From Pseudomonas atagonensis (lineage in GTDB: Bacteria; Pseudomonadota; Gammaproteobacteria; Pseudomonadales; Pseudomonadaceae), in the NCBI RefSeq assembly GCF_011369485.1, contig NZ_VXCA01000011.1:144113-208112 (forward strand): 64,000 nucleotides of DNA, in the 5' to 3' direction. The notes under the pieces are model-generated. The model was not told where the DNA came from. It did no database searches and worked only from the letters and a program-made list of their open reading frames with translations. Positions 18,581 to 29,408 of the stretch are shown in pieces; position 1 is the stretch's first letter, and every line of letters starts with the position of its first letter. A program made the translations under genes and the position numbers.

Positions 18581-18611
18581 GATCGTTCCCACGCTCTGCG
18601 TGGGAACGATC
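18581..18611. repeat. Short perfect palindrome between arcB and arcC
   Basis: Arms GATCGTTCCCACGC and GCGTGGGAACGATC, 14 bases each around TCT, form a strong hairpin. This GTTCCCACGCTCTGCG element is a recurrent extragenic palindrome in Pseudomonas. There is no T-run after it; it may stabilise the upstream mRNA end within the operon. Confidence 0.75.
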
Positions 18612-18634
18612 AACACGAAAAAAGGACATGCACC

Positions 18635-19564
18635 ATGCGTATCGTCGTAGCTCTGGGCGGTAACGCCCTGCTCCGCCGTGGTGAGCCGATGACCGCTGAC
18701 AATCAGCGCGCGAACATCCGTATCGCCACCGAGCAAATCGCCAAGATCCATCCTGGCAACCAACTGGTCATCGCCCACGGCAATGGCCCGCAAGTCGGCC
18801 TGCTGTCGCTGCAGGCAGCCGCCTACACCTCCGTCACCCCTTACCCGCTGGATGTGCTCGGTGCCGAAACCGAAGGCATGATCGGCTACATCATCGAACA
18901 GGAACTGGGCAACCTGCTGGACTTCGAAGTGCCGTTCGCCACCCTGCTCACTCAAGTTGAAGTCGACGCCAATGACCCGGCGTTCAAGAACCCGACCAAG
19001 CCGATCGGCCCGGTCTACGAGAAAGCCGAAGCAGAAAAACTCGCCGCCGAAAAAGGCTGGGCCATCGCTCCCGACGGCGACAAGTTCCGCCGTGTGGTGG
19101 CCAGCCCACGACCAAAACGCATCTTCGAAATCCGCCCGATCAAGTGGCTGCTGGACAAGGGCAGCATCGTGATCTGCGCCGGCGGTGGCGGCATTCCGAC
19201 CATGTACGACGAGAAGCGCAATCTCAAAGGCATCGAGGCAGTGATCGACAAGGATCTGTGCTCCTCACTGCTGGCGGAGCAACTGGAAGCCGACCTGTTG
19301 GTGATCGCCACTGACGTCAACGCGGCGTTCATCGACTACGGCAAACCAACTCAGAAAGCCATCGCCGAGGCCCACCCGGACGAACTCGAACGCCTGGGTT
19401 TCGCCGCCGGTTCCATGGGACCAAAGGTTCAGGCAGCCTGCGAATTCGCGCGCCATACTGGCAAGGTTGCGGTGATCGGTTCGCTGGCAGACATCGAAGC
19501 CATCGTTCAGGGCACCGCCGGTACTCGCGTGACCACCGCGAAGCCCGGCATCAGCTACCGATAA
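18635..19564 (+). CDS. arcC: Carbamate kinase
   Basis: Transfers the phosphate of carbamoyl phosphate to ADP, giving ATP, CO2 and ammonia: the energy-yielding end of the pathway. It has 309 residues of the amino-acid-kinase fold, with [15 protein letters not shown] at the N-terminus, [11 protein letters not shown] near residue 48 and CAGGGGIPT near residue 183. AAAAGGACATGCACC precedes the ATG. It is the last gene of arcDABC; a GC-rich hairpin follows at 19578-19598. Confidence 0.97.
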   Translation: MRIVVALGGNALLRRGEPMTADNQRANIRIATEQIAKIHPGNQLVIAHGNGPQVGLLSLQAAAYTSVTPYPLDVLGAETEGMIGYIIEQELGNLLDFEVPFATLLTQVEVDANDPAFKNPTKPIGPVYEKAEAEKLAAEKGWAIAPDGDKFRRVVASPRPKRIFEIRPIKWLLDKGSIVICAGGGGIPTMYDEKRNLKGIEAVIDKDLCSSLLAEQLEADLLVIATDVNAAFIDYGKPTQKAIAEAHPDELERLGFAAGSMGPKVQAACEFARHTGKVAVIGSLADIEAIVQGTAGTRVTTAKPGISYR

Positions 19565-19577
19565 TCAGAAACTCCGG

Positions 19578-19598
19578 GGGCAGGCGCGAGGCCTGCCC
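19578..19598 (+). terminator. GC-rich hairpin after arcC
   Basis: GGGCAGGC and GCCTGCCC pair around five bases; only TTCT follows, so it is a weak intrinsic terminator or attenuating hairpin. The next gene begins 29 bases on. Confidence 0.45.
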
Positions 19599-19626
19599 TT
19601 CTCCCATGCCTTGAAAGGAGAAACCC

Positions 19627-19989
19627 ATGGCCCAGTTCGAACCCGGCCGCTTGCACATCGAGCGGCACGCGTTAACTCCGGATGACGTCAGTTACAACGT
19701 GTGCCTCGACTATGAAGTGTTCACCGATCCGCAGAAAGGCAAAGGGATACAGTTCACCCTGCATGGCAGCATGCAAGACAAGGACATGAAGGAGACGTTT
19801 TTCCTGCCCAAGGAAGAGGCTTACAACTTCGCCCGCGACGTGACCCGAATCGCCGAAAAATACGGAATTCCCAAAGCGCACAGCCAGATCGGCTCGGTGC
19901 ACAAACATTACGACTTGATGTTTGAAGACATCCGCACCAAGTTGAATATGCAATCCGGGGATCCGGTCAATCCAGAGCATTTCGAATAA
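19627..19989 (+). CDS. Small conserved Pseudomonas protein (DUF5064-like)
   Basis: I do not know its function. It has 120 residues, is soluble, has no signal peptide and no cysteine apart from one at Cys29, and is charged (MAQFEPGRLHIERHALTPDD; DKDMKETFFLPKEEAYNFAR). The family assignment to DUF5064 is from memory. GAAAGGAGAAACCC before ATG 19627 is a strong ribosome-binding site. It lies 62 bases after arcC on the same strand, so it may be read with the arc operon if the intervening hairpin is leaky. Confidence 0.75.
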   Translation: MAQFEPGRLHIERHALTPDDVSYNVCLDYEVFTDPQKGKGIQFTLHGSMQDKDMKETFFLPKEEAYNFARDVTRIAEKYGIPKAHSQIGSVHKHYDLMFEDIRTKLNMQSGDPVNPEHFE

Positions 19990-19999
19990 GCCTTTAAGA

Positions 20000-20178
20000 G
20001 CCCCTCACCCTAGCCCTCTCCCGGAGGGAGAGGGGACTGATCCGGGGATGCTCCAGAGTTACGCCGACCTGACCTTGCTTTATTGAATCCATAATCGACT
20101 GGTTCTTCCAGGTCGATGTCAAACCTCAGACACCTCGGTCAGCTCCCTCTCCCTCCGGGAGAGGGCTGGGGTGAGGGG
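20000..20178. repeat. Composite extragenic repeat with CCCTCACCC inverted ends (copy B)
   Basis: Inverted ends GCCCCTCACCCTAGCCCTCT and GAGAGGGCTGGGGTGAGGGG enclose GAATCCATAATCGACT and CAGGTCGATG, as in copy A at 11771-12013, but with only one internal copy, giving about 179 instead of 243 bases. It fills most of 19990-20274, which holds no gene. Confidence 0.75.
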
Positions 20179-20274
20179 TGGATTTCGAGCACGACGCCAT
20201 TCTCAAGATTTCACCCCAGTCCCCCATCAAGGCATACTTGCCACCCTCCGCAATCCAGAACCCAGAACCGCCCC

Positions 20275-21783
20275 ATGCGTATCCACGTCAGCTTCATCGA
20301 CCGCGTCGGCATCACCCAGGAAGTCCTGGCTATTCTCGGTGGGCGCAACCTCAATCTGGATGCGGTGGAAATGATCCCGCCGAACGTCTACATCGACGCG
20401 CCGACCCTGAGCCCGCAAGTGCTTGAAGAACTCAAAGATGCGTTGTTTCGCGTGCGTGGCGTGGAGGCCGTGGTGGTGGTCGACATCCTGCCCGGTCAGC
20501 GTCGGCACTTGCAGCTCGACGCGTTGCTCGCGGCAATGACCGACCCGGTACTGGCCCTGGACAGTGCCGGCAAGGTGCTGCTGGCCAACCCGGCCCTGAT
20601 CGCCTTGTACGGTCGCGAGCCGGCCGGTGAAAGTGTCTCGGAACTGTTCAACGATCCGGGCCTGCTCGAAACGTTGCTCGAACACGGCTTCCGCCTGCCG
20701 CTGCGCGAGATCACCGTCAACGGCCAGACCCTGTTGCTCGACGCCACGCCGATCACCGACGCCGGCGCCCTGCTGACCCTGTATCAACCGAACCGCATCG
20801 GCGAACAACTCTCGGCGTTGCACCACGATCACGCCGAAGGTTTCGATGCGCTGCTCGGCGAGTCCCCGGCGATCCGCACCCTCAAGGCCCGCGCGCAAAG
20901 GGTCGCGGCCCTCGACGCACCGCTGTTGATTCAAGGCGAAACCGGCACCGGCAAAGAACTCGTCGCCCGCGCCTGCCACGCCATCAGTGCGCGGCACAAC
21001 GCGCCGTTTCTCGCGCTGAACTGCGCGGCCCTGCCAGAGAACCTCGCCGAGAGCGAACTGTTCGGCTACGCTCCCGGCGCCTTCACTGGCGCAGCGCGCG
21101 GCGGCAAACCGGGGTTGATGGAACTGGCCAACCAGGGCACGGTGTTTCTCGACGAGATCGGCGAGATGTCGCCGTACTTGCAGGCCAAACTGCTGCGCTT
21201 TCTCAACGACGGCAGCTTCCGTCGGGTCGGTGGCGATCGTGAGGTGAAGGTCAACGTGCGGATCCTCAGCGCGACTCACCGCGACCTGGAAAAAATGGTC
21301 AGCGAAGGCCTGTTCCGCGAAGACCTGTTCTATCGCCTCAACGTGCTCAACGTCGAGGTGCCGCCCCTGCGCGAGCGCGGTCAGGACATTCTGCTGCTCG
21401 CGCGTTATTTCATGCAGCAGGCCTGCGCGCAGATTCAGCGCCCGGTCTGTCGCCTCGCCCCGGGCACTTACCCGGCGCTGCTCGGCAACCGCTGGCCGGG
21501 CAACGTGAGGCAATTGCAGAACGTGATCTTCCGCGCCGCCGCGATCTGCGAAAGCAGCCTGGTGGACATTGGCGACCTCGACATTGCCGGCACCTCCGTT
21601 GCGCGGCAGACCGACAGCGACGTCGACAGCCTCGAACAAGCGGTCGAAGCCTTTGAGCGCTCGTTACTGGAAAAACTCTACGTCAGCTACCCCTCGACCC
21701 GGCAACTGGCGAGTCGCCTGCAAACTTCGCACACTGCCATCGCCCATCGGTTGCGCAAGTACGGCATCCCCAACAAGCCCTGA
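20275..21783 (+). CDS. gcsR: TyrR-like sigma54 enhancer-binding protein, glycine cleavage regulator
   Basis: Activates the glycine-cleavage operon in response to glycine in P. aeruginosa (PA2449). It has 502 residues. An ACT domain (1-70) is followed by a PAS-like region (75-150), then an AAA+ ATPase with Walker A GETGTGKE (221-228) and the sigma54-contact loop GAFTGA (268-273), and a C-terminal Fis-type helix-turn-helix (TRQLASRLQTSHTAIAHRL). ATG 20275 gives the family N-terminus MRIHVSFIDRVGITQEVL. The intact GAFTGA and the sigma54 promoter 335 bases downstream, before gcvH, favour GcsR over the related PhhR. Confidence 0.88.
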   Translation: MRIHVSFIDRVGITQEVLAILGGRNLNLDAVEMIPPNVYIDAPTLSPQVLEELKDALFRVRGVEAVVVVDILPGQRRHLQLDALLAAMTDPVLALDSAGKVLLANPALIALYGREPAGESVSELFNDPGLLETLLEHGFRLPLREITVNGQTLLLDATPITDAGALLTLYQPNRIGEQLSALHHDHAEGFDALLGESPAIRTLKARAQRVAALDAPLLIQGETGTGKELVARACHAISARHNAPFLALNCAALPENLAESELFGYAPGAFTGAARGGKPGLMELANQGTVFLDEIGEMSPYLQAKLLRFLNDGSFRRVGGDREVKVNVRILSATHRDLEKMVSEGLFREDLFYRLNVLNVEVPPLRERGQDILLLARYFMQQACAQIQRPVCRLAPGTYPALLGNRWPGNVRQLQNVIFRAAAICESSLVDIGDLDIAGTSVARQTDSDVDSLEQAVEAFERSLLEKLYVSYPSTRQLASRLQTSHTAIAHRLRKYGIPNKP

Positions 21784-21801
21784 ACCGGACTCGGTCAAAA
21801 A

Positions 21802-21892
21802 TGTGGGAGTGGGCTTGCTCACGAATGCGTCGGGTCAGCCAGCATTTATGGTGACTGACACACCGTATTCGCGAGCAAGCCCGCTCCCGCAG
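21802..21892. repeat. Paired REP palindrome between gcsR and the GcsR sites
   Basis: Arms TGTGGGAGTGGGCTTGCTCA and GAGCAAGCCCGCTCCCGCA are slightly diverged inverted copies. It may mark the end of the gcsR transcript. Together with the sites at 21936-22133 it accounts for most of 21784-22217. Confidence 0.8.
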
Positions 21893-21935
21893 GGTATGTG
21901 GCGGATTCGAAACCCATTCAAAAGCGACCCCCAAC

Positions 21936-21972
21936 TGTACTGAAAGCGCTACAGCGGAACGATATCGATACA
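21936..21972. promoter_or_regulatory. Two adjacent GcsR-type sites upstream of gcvH
   Basis: TGTACTG-N4-CGCTACA (21936-21953) and CGGAACG-N4-CGATACA (21955-21972) are 18-base sites one base apart. Read on the minus strand the second is TGTATCG-N4-CGTTCCG, one base off the reported GcsR consensus TGTAACG-N4-CGTTCCG. They lie about 150-180 bases upstream of the sigma54 promoter, a normal enhancer distance. Confidence 0.6.
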
Positions 21973-22033
21973 CCCTCCTCCGATCACTGCTGTGCAAGGC
22001 TTTGATCCGATTCAGCTTTTTTCTTCGCTCCAA

Positions 22034-22055
22034 GCTGTAGCGTTTTCGCTACAGC
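22034..22055. promoter_or_regulatory. Perfectly palindromic GcsR-type site
   Basis: GCTGTAGCG and CGCTACAGC are exact inverted copies separated by TTTT; the inner 18 bases fit the TGTANCG-N4-CGNTACA pattern of the two upstream sites. It lies 63 bases before the sigma54 -24 element. This is the third site of the set; P. aeruginosa gcs2 also has three. Confidence 0.65.
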
Positions 22056-22117
22056 CTACTCGACCACAACCATCTAAATATCAGACAAGCTATTGTTTTA
22101 TAAGGATATTTTTACTT

Positions 22118-22133
22118 TGGCCGCGTTCTTGCT
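22118..22133 (+). promoter_or_regulatory. Sigma54 promoter of the glycine-cleavage operon
   Basis: TGGC-N7-TTGCT with GG (22119-22120) and GC (22131-22132) exactly ten bases apart fits the -24/-12 consensus TGGCACG-N4-TTGCW. Transcription should start near 22144, leaving a leader of about 74 bases to the gcvH ATG. Confidence 0.85.
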
Positions 22134-22217
22134 AAGTAACCGCTCATAAAATCAGGGCATTACCGCCCGAGTATTCCACCGCGTCCACCAGACGAGTCTG
22201 GCCCCTGAGGAGTTTCC

Positions 22218-22601
22218 ATGAGCGAGTTGCGTTTTACTGAAGATCACGAATGGCTGCGCGCCGAAGCTGATGGCTCTGTCACCGTCGGCATCACCGCTTT
22301 CGCGCAGAACGCCTTGGGCGACGTGGTGTTCGTGCAACTGCCTGAACTGCAGGCTTATGAAAAAGGCGCTGAAGCCGCCACCGTGGAATCGGTAAAAGCC
22401 GCCAGCGGCGTGTACATGCCGCTGGACGGTGAAGTTCTGGCCACCAACCCGGCACTGGAAGACAGCCCGGAACTGGTCAACGAAGACCCGCTGGGCGAAG
22501 GCTGGTTCTTCCGCTTCAAGCCAGCCGATGCTTCGGCCGTCGCCAAACTGCTGGATCAGGACGCCTACGACCGTCTGATCAAAGCCCAAGCCGAAGCCTG
22601 A
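22218..22601 (+). CDS. gcvH: Glycine cleavage system H protein
   Basis: The lipoyl carrier that shuttles the aminomethyl group between the P, T and L proteins. It has 127 residues; the lipoylated lysine is Lys60 in [19 protein letters not shown] precedes ATG 22218. It is the first gene of gcvH-gcvP-sdaA-gcvT, behind a sigma54 promoter, with gcvP 11 bases on. The set matches the gcs2-type inducible cluster of Pseudomonas. Confidence 0.96.
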   Translation: MSELRFTEDHEWLRAEADGSVTVGITAFAQNALGDVVFVQLPELQAYEKGAEAATVESVKAASGVYMPLDGEVLATNPALEDSPELVNEDPLGEGWFFRFKPADASAVAKLLDQDAYDRLIKAQAEA

Positions 22602-22612
22602 GGAGTAACGAC

Positions 22613-25465
22613 ATGACCCAAGTAAACCTCGGCACCGCCAACGAATTCATCGCCCGTCACATCGGCCCTCGTGCCGGTGACGAGCAAGCCATGCTCAACA
22701 GCCTCGGCTTCGACTCGCTCGAAGCTTTGAGCGCTAGCGTGATCCCGGAAAGCATCAAGGGCACCAGCGTGCTCGGCATGGACGACGGCCTGAGCGAAGC
22801 CGATGCACTGGCGATGATCAAATCGATCGCCGGCAAGAACCAGCTGTTCAAGACCTACATCGGCCAGGGCTACTACAACTGCCACACGCCGTCGCCGATC
22901 CTGCGCAACCTGTTGGAAAATCCGGCCTGGTACACCGCTTATACCCCGTACCAGCCAGAAATTTCCCAGGGCCGTCTCGAAGCGCTGCTGAACTTCCAGA
23001 CCCTGATCAGCGACCTCACCGGCCTGCCGATTGCCAACGCCTCACTGCTCGACGAAGCCACCGCCGCTGCCGAAGCCATGACCTTCTGCAAACGCCTGAG
23101 CAAGAACAAGGGCAGCCACCAGTTCTTCGCCTCGATCCACAGCCACCCGCAAACCCTCGACGTGCTGCGCACCCGTGCCGAGCCGCTGGGCATTGAAGTC
23201 GTGGTCGGTGACGAGCGTGAACTGACCGACGTAACTCCATTCTTCGGCGCACTGCTGCAATACCCGGCGAGCAACGGTGATGTGTTCGACTACCGCGAAC
23301 TCACCGAACGCTTCCACGCCGCCAATGCGCTGGTCGCCGTCGCCGCCGACCTGCTGGCCCTGACCCTGCTGACCGCCCCCGGCGAGTTTGGCGCAGACGT
23401 CGCCATCGGTTCCGCACAACGCTTCGGCGTACCGCTGGGCTTCGGTGGGCCGCACGCGGCTTACTTCTCCACCAAAGATGCATTCAAGCGCGACATGCCG
23501 GGCCGCCTGGTCGGTGTTTCGGTTGACCGCTTCGGCAAACCGGCCCTGCGTCTGGCCATGCAGACCCGCGAGCAGCACATCCGCCGTGAGAAAGCCACGT
23601 CAAACATCTGCACCGCGCAAGTGCTGCTGGCCAACATCGCCAGCATGTACGCCGTGTACCACGGCCCGAAAGGTCTGACCCAGATCGCCAACCGCGTGCA
23701 TCACCTGACCGCGACTCTGGCCAAGGGTCTGACTGCGCTGGGCCAGACCGTCGAGCAGAAACACTTCTTCGACACCCTGACCCTGGCCACCGGCGCGCAA
23801 ACCGCCGCGCTGCACGACAAGGCGCACGCTGCCCAGGTCAACTTGCGCGTCGTCGACGCTCAGCGTCTGGGCCTGTCGGTCGACGAAACCACCACTCAGG
23901 CTGACATCGAAACCCTGTGGAGCCTGTTCGCTGACGGCAAAGCCCTGCCGGACTTCGCTGCGCTGGCCGCTGCGGTGCAAAGCACCATCCCGGCTTCGCT
24001 GGTGCGTCAGTCGCCGATCCTCAGCCATCCGGTGTTCAACCGTTATCACTCGGAAACAGAGCTGATGCGCTACCTGCGCAAGCTGGCGGACAAGGACCTG
24101 GCGCTGGATCGCACCATGATCCCGCTGGGCTCGTGCACCATGAAACTCAACGCCGCCAGCGAAATGATTCCGGTGACCTGGGCCGAATTCGGCGCCCTGC
24201 ACCCGTTCGCTCCGGCCGAGCAAAGCGCCGGTTACCAGCAACTGACCGATGAACTGGAAGCGATGCTCTGCGCCGCCACCGGTTACGACGCGATCTCGCT
24301 GCAACCGAACGCCGGTTCACAAGGTGAATACGCTGGCCTGCTGGCGATTCGCGCCTATCACCAGAGCCGTGGCGATGACCGTCGCGACATCTGCCTGATC
24401 CCGTCGTCCGCCCACGGGACCAACCCGGCGACCGCCAACATGGCTGGCATGCGCGTGGTTGTGACCGCGTGCGACGCGCGTGGCAACGTCGACATCGAAG
24501 ACCTGCGCGCCAAGGCCATCGAGCACCGCGAACACCTCGCGGCGCTGATGATCACTTACCCGTCGACCCACGGCGTGTTCGAAGAAGGTATCCGCGAGAT
24601 CTGCGGGATCATTCATGACAACGGCGGCCAGGTTTACATCGACGGCGCCAACATGAACGCGATGGTCGGCCTCTGTGCGCCGGGCAAGTTCGGCGGCGAC
24701 GTCTCGCACCTGAACCTGCACAAAACCTTCTGCATCCCCCACGGCGGCGGCGGCCCGGGCGTCGGCCCGATCGGCGTGAAATCGCACCTGACGCCGTTCC
24801 TGCCAGGCCACGGCCACATGGAACGCAAGGAAGGCGCGGTCTGCGCAGCACCGTTCGGCAGCGCGAGCATTCTGCCGATCACCTGGATGTACATTCGCAT
24901 GATGGGTGGCGCGGGTCTGAAGCGAGCTTCGCAACTGGCGATCCTCAATGCCAACTACATTTCCCGTCGCCTCGAAGAGCACTACCCAGTGCTGTACACC
25001 GGCAGCAACGGCCTGGTGGCGCACGAGTGCATTCTCGACCTGCGTCCGCTGAAAGACAGCAGCGGCATCAGCGTCGATGACGTCGCCAAGCGTCTGATCG
25101 ACTTCGGTTTCCACGCCCCGACCATGTCGTTCCCGGTGGCCGGCACGCTGATGATCGAGCCGACCGAAAGCGAATCCAAGGAAGAACTGGACCGCTTCTG
25201 CGACGCCATGATCCGCATCCGCGAAGAAATCCGCGCTGTAGAGAATGGCACGCTGGACAAGGACGACAACCCGCTGAAGAACGCCCCGCACACCGCAGCA
25301 GAACTGGTTGGCGAGTGGACCCACCCGTACAGCCGCGAGCAGGCGGTGTACCCGGTGGCGTCGTTGATCGAAGGCAAGTACTGGCCGCCGGTCGGTCGCG
25401 TCGACAACGTCTTCGGCGACCGCAACCTGGTCTGCGCCTGCCCGTCGATCGAAAGCTACGCTTAA
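22613..25465 (+). CDS. gcvP: Glycine dehydrogenase (decarboxylating), P protein
   Basis: A PLP enzyme that decarboxylates glycine and loads the remaining aminomethyl group onto the H-protein lipoate. It has 950 residues, the full single-chain length. PLP binds Lys704 in [18 protein letters not shown]; the glycine-rich loop follows directly. GAGGAG stands before ATG 22613, 11 bases after gcvH. In P. aeruginosa a glyA2 gene separates gcvP2 from sdaA; here the space holds only a hairpin, so serine must be made by a glyA elsewhere. Confidence 0.97.
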   Translation: MTQVNLGTANEFIARHIGPRAGDEQAMLNSLGFDSLEALSASVIPESIKGTSVLGMDDGLSEADALAMIKSIAGKNQLFKTYIGQGYYNCHTPSPILRNLLENPAWYTAYTPYQPEISQGRLEALLNFQTLISDLTGLPIANASLLDEATAAAEAMTFCKRLSKNKGSHQFFASIHSHPQTLDVLRTRAEPLGIEVVVGDERELTDVTPFFGALLQYPASNGDVFDYRELTERFHAANALVAVAADLLALTLLTAPGEFGADVAIGSAQRFGVPLGFGGPHAAYFSTKDAFKRDMPGRLVGVSVDRFGKPALRLAMQTREQHIRREKATSNICTAQVLLANIASMYAVYHGPKGLTQIANRVHHLTATLAKGLTALGQTVEQKHFFDTLTLATGAQTAALHDKAHAAQVNLRVVDAQRLGLSVDETTTQADIETLWSLFADGKALPDFAALAAAVQSTIPASLVRQSPILSHPVFNRYHSETELMRYLRKLADKDLALDRTMIPLGSCTMKLNAASEMIPVTWAEFGALHPFAPAEQSAGYQQLTDELEAMLCAATGYDAISLQPNAGSQGEYAGLLAIRAYHQSRGDDRRDICLIPSSAHGTNPATANMAGMRVVVTACDARGNVDIEDLRAKAIEHREHLAALMITYPSTHGVFEEGIREICGIIHDNGGQVYIDGANMNAMVGLCAPGKFGGDVSHLNLHKTFCIPHGGGGPGVGPIGVKSHLTPFLPGHGHMERKEGAVCAAPFGSASILPITWMYIRMMGGAGLKRASQLAILNANYISRRLEEHYPVLYTGSNGLVAHECILDLRPLKDSSGISVDDVAKRLIDFGFHAPTMSFPVAGTLMIEPTESESKEELDRFCDAMIRIREEIRAVENGTLDKDDNPLKNAPHTAAELVGEWTHPYSREQAVYPVASLIEGKYWPPVGRVDNVFGDRNLVCACPSIESYA

Positions 25466-25473
25466 ACGAATGA

Positions 25474-25493
25474 GGGGCAGGTAAACCTGCCCC
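25474..25493. other. Hairpin between gcvP and sdaA
   Basis: GGGGCAGGT and ACCTGCCCC pair around two bases. No T-run follows, so it is more likely an mRNA-processing or stabilising hairpin than a terminator. Confidence 0.5.
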
Positions 25494-25579
25494 GACTTCA
25501 GCTACACCACAGTTCCCCATGGAAATGCATCAAGCCTGATATTCCGCCAATTCCTATAACAAGAAACCGGAGAACAACC

Positions 25580-26956
<1,377 letters not shown>

Positions 26957-27005
26957 TGAGCCCCTCTCCTCCGAGAGAGGGTTGCTGTGAATCAAGGAGT
27001 TGCGC

Positions 27006-28130
27006 ATGTCCACCGAACAACTGTCGAAAACCCCGCTGCACGCTCTGCACATCGAACTCGGCGCCCGCATGGTGCCGTTCGCCGGCTACGACATGCCGGT
27101 GCAATACCCGCTGGGCGTGATGAAAGAACACCAGCACACCCGTGAGCAGGCCGGCCTGTTCGATGTCTCGCACATGGGCCAGATACGCCTGACCGGCGCT
27201 AATGCCGCCAAAGCCCTGGAAACCCTGGTGCCGGTGGACATCATCGACCTGCCAGTCGGCATGCAGCGTTACGCGATGTTCACCAACGAAACCGGTGGCA
27301 TCCTTGATGACCTGATGGTCGCCAATCTCGGCAACGACGAACTGTTTCTCGTCGTCAACGCCGCGTGCAAGGATCAGGATCTGGCGCACCTGCAAAAACA
27401 CATCGGCAATCAGTGCACCATTACGGCGCTGTTCGAAGAGCGCGCACTGCTGGCACTGCAAGGTCCGGCCGCCGTTACTGTGCTGGCGCGACTGGCTCCT
27501 GACGTCGCGAAAATGACCTTTATGCAATTCGCGCGCGTGAATCTTTTGGGCATCGACTGCTTTGTCAGCCGTTCGGGTTACACCGGTGAAGACGGCTTCG
27601 AAATCTCGGTGCCGGCCGCCGATGCAGAAAAACTCGCCCGCGCCCTGCTCGCCGAACCGGAAGTTCAAGCCATCGGCCTGGGTGCTCGCGATTCACTGCG
27701 CCTGGAAGCCGGTCTGTGCCTGTACGGCCACGACATGAACAGCGAGACCACGCCAATCGAAGCCAGCCTGTTGTGGGCGATCTCCAAGCCACGCCGTGCC
27801 GATGGCGCGCGGGCCGGCGGTTTCCCGGGCGCCGAACAGATCTTTACCCAGCAACAAAACGGTGTCGCGCGCAAACGCGTGGGCCTGCTGCCGCAGGAAC
27901 GTACGCCAGTGCGTGAAGGCGCGGAAATCGTCAACGAGGTTGGAGAAATCATTGGCAGCGTGTGCAGCGGTGGTTTTGGCCCAACCCTGGGCGGCCCGTT
28001 GGCGATGGGTTACCTCGACAGCGCTTATGTCACTCTCGATACAACCGTTTGGGCAATCGTCCGTGGGAAAAAGGTGCCTATGCTTGTAAGCAAAATGCCA
28101 TTTGTTCCACAACGCTACTATCGTGGTTGA
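27006..28130 (+). CDS. gcvT: Aminomethyltransferase, glycine cleavage T protein
   Basis: Moves the methylene group from the H protein to tetrahydrofolate, releasing ammonia. It has 374 residues. [13 protein letters not shown] near the N-terminus, the folate-binding FDVSHMGQ and [18 protein letters not shown] are typical. ATG 27006 is chosen over TTG 27000 because AAGGAG lies six bases before it. It is last in the operon, 49 bases after sdaA, and a small CCCTCTC/GAGAGGG hairpin (26962-26981) lies in that gap. Confidence 0.95.
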   Translation: MSTEQLSKTPLHALHIELGARMVPFAGYDMPVQYPLGVMKEHQHTREQAGLFDVSHMGQIRLTGANAAKALETLVPVDIIDLPVGMQRYAMFTNETGGILDDLMVANLGNDELFLVVNAACKDQDLAHLQKHIGNQCTITALFEERALLALQGPAAVTVLARLAPDVAKMTFMQFARVNLLGIDCFVSRSGYTGEDGFEISVPAADAEKLARALLAEPEVQAIGLGARDSLRLEAGLCLYGHDMNSETTPIEASLLWAISKPRRADGARAGGFPGAEQIFTQQQNGVARKRVGLLPQERTPVREGAEIVNEVGEIIGSVCSGGFGPTLGGPLAMGYLDSAYVTLDTTVWAIVRGKKVPMLVSKMPFVPQRYYRG

Positions 28131-28535
28131 TTGACTGTTTCTATAAGTAACGCGATTGCGTTATGCGTGCACTAATGTGTAACGCAATCGCCACAAAAAA
28201 GTGCATTTTCTATCAAACGATTCGAATATGAACTTTGCTTATAACGATCGAAAACAATTGAACAAGCTAATCGTCTAAGGCTGCACTAGTGGACTGACTA
28301 ACTGCCAGCAAGCGCAGGAAAACCGGGGTCTTCGCGGGGCTTGTTTTTTCTCCCGTAGTTGGCGTAGAGTTTGTCCACTGTGTTTGCATGGGTCAGCTTG
28401 GAATCGTGACCTGGGCAGTAGCCTACAAGTTAGCTACATCCCGTTCGACGTCTTCTTACTCTCCTGCAACCAGCCCCAGTACTCTTTCATGAGGAAGAGA
28501 CTGTCATTAATTTTTTGCGTCAAAGGAAATAAGAA
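28131..28535 (+). promoter_or_regulatory. gcvT-csp intergenic region with strong hairpin and long cold-shock leader
   Basis: GCGATTGCGTTA (28152-28163) and TAACGCAATCGC (28180-28191) make a perfect 12-bp stem 22 bases after gcvT, without a T-run. The remainder up to 28535 has no gene and is probably promoter and 5' leader of the cold-shock gene; long structured leaders are normal for this class. AAAGGA at 28522-28527 is the likely ribosome-binding site, with the CA-type motif AATAAGAA directly before the ATG. Confidence 0.5.
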
Positions 28536-28748
28536 ATGTCCCAACGTCAGAGCGGTACCGTCAAGTGGTTTAACGACGAGAAAGGTTTTGGTTTTATCAC
28601 TCCAGAAAGCGGTCCGGATCTGTTCGTGCATTTCCGCGCCATCCAGGGCAACGGCTTCAAAAGCCTGAAAGAAGGCCAGAAAGTGACTTTCGTGGCTGTG
28701 CAAGGCCAGAAAGGCATGCAGGCTGACGAAGTACAAGCCGAAGGCTGA
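28536..28748 (+). CDS. Cold-shock protein, CspA family
   Basis: A single-strand nucleic-acid chaperone of 70 residues. RNP1 is KGFGFIT (16-22) and RNP2 is LFVHF; it opens [34 protein letters not shown] stands before ATG 28536, and a strong bidirectional terminator follows at 28761. It is a single-gene unit. Similar proteins in Pseudomonas are called CapB or CspA; I leave the symbol open because several paralogues are usual. Confidence 0.95.
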   Translation: MSQRQSGTVKWFNDEKGFGFITPESGPDLFVHFRAIQGNGFKSLKEGQKVTFVAVQGQKGMQADEVQAEG

Positions 28749-28760
28749 TCTTCTGTCACG

Positions 28761-28795
28761 AAAAAGCCCCTGATATTGATATCAGGGGCTTTTTT
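28761..28795. terminator. Bidirectional terminator after the cold-shock gene
   Basis: AGCCCCTGATAT and ATATCAGGGGCT form a perfect 12-bp stem flanked by A5 and T6. Confidence 0.93.
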
Positions 28796-28845
28796 GTGCG
28801 CGCGAATCCGTAAAATGGCGCTTCATTTCGCGTCCAGAGGCTGCC

Positions 28846-29334
28846 ATGTCGAAAAACCTGCTCACCCCACAGGGCGATTTTCCTGCCGTGGGTCTTGGCC
28901 GTCGCCTGGCCGCGATGTTCTATGACTTCCTGCTGTGCACTGCCCTGCTGATCGTGACCGGCTTCGTTTACAAGCTGATCCAGGCGGTGATCATTGGCGA
29001 AGAACGTCTGCGTGCAATGACCGATGCCGGCAAGCTCGACGGCGACCCGCTGTACTCCACGGTGTTGCTGCTGGTGCTGTTTGCGTTCTTTGCCAAGTTC
29101 TGGACCCATGGCGGGCAGACACTCGGCATGCAGGTGTGGGGGATTCGCGTGCAGAACGCCGATGGCAGCGCGATCAGCCTGTGGCAGGCGCTGTTGCGCT
29201 TCATGGTGTCGATTGCTTCGTGGCTGTGCGTGGGACTTGGATTTTTCTGGTCGCTGTTTGACAAGCAGAAACGTACGTGGCACGACATCTATTCGGATAC
29301 CCGCGTCGTTCGGATCCCGAAAAAGAGCAAATAA
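28846..29334 (+). CDS. RDD-family inner-membrane protein
   Basis: Function unknown; some RDD proteins are linked to ion transport. It has 162 residues. The N-terminal GLGRRLAAMFYDFLL carries the R...D signature, and three or four hydrophobic segments lie at about 21-43, 69-83 and 121-142. FWTHGGQTLGMQVWGIRV and the C-terminal KRTWHDIYSDT are family hallmarks. ATG 28846 follows AGAGGCTGCC. It is alone on its transcript, closed by a REP-derived hairpin at 29355. Confidence 0.85.
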   Translation: MSKNLLTPQGDFPAVGLGRRLAAMFYDFLLCTALLIVTGFVYKLIQAVIIGEERLRAMTDAGKLDGDPLYSTVLLLVLFAFFAKFWTHGGQTLGMQVWGIRVQNADGSAISLWQALLRFMVSIASWLCVGLGFFWSLFDKQKRTWHDIYSDTRVVRIPKKSK

Positions 29335-29354
29335 TTTCCAGACACTGAAAACCA

Positions 29355-29384
29355 CTGTGGGAGCGAGCAAGCCCGCTCCCACAG
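29355..29384. repeat. Collapsed REP hairpin after the RDD gene
   Basis: CTGTGGGAGCG and CGCTCCCACAG pair around only eight bases (AGCAAGCC), as if the centre of a REP pair had been deleted. GGTTTTG follows, so it may serve as a terminator for the RDD gene and, on the other strand, for nadA. Confidence 0.7.
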
Positions 29385-29408
29385 GTTTTGGGTTGTTTCT
29401 GAAAGATC

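Noticed and set aside
28152..28191. Hairpin after gcvT as an intrinsic terminator
   Set aside because: The stem is perfect but no T-run follows on either strand.
28528..28535. AATAAGAA before the cold-shock gene as a Crc/Hfq site
   Set aside because: It fits AANAANAA, but A-rich leaders give such matches easily and there is no link to carbon catabolism; noted only in the leader entry.
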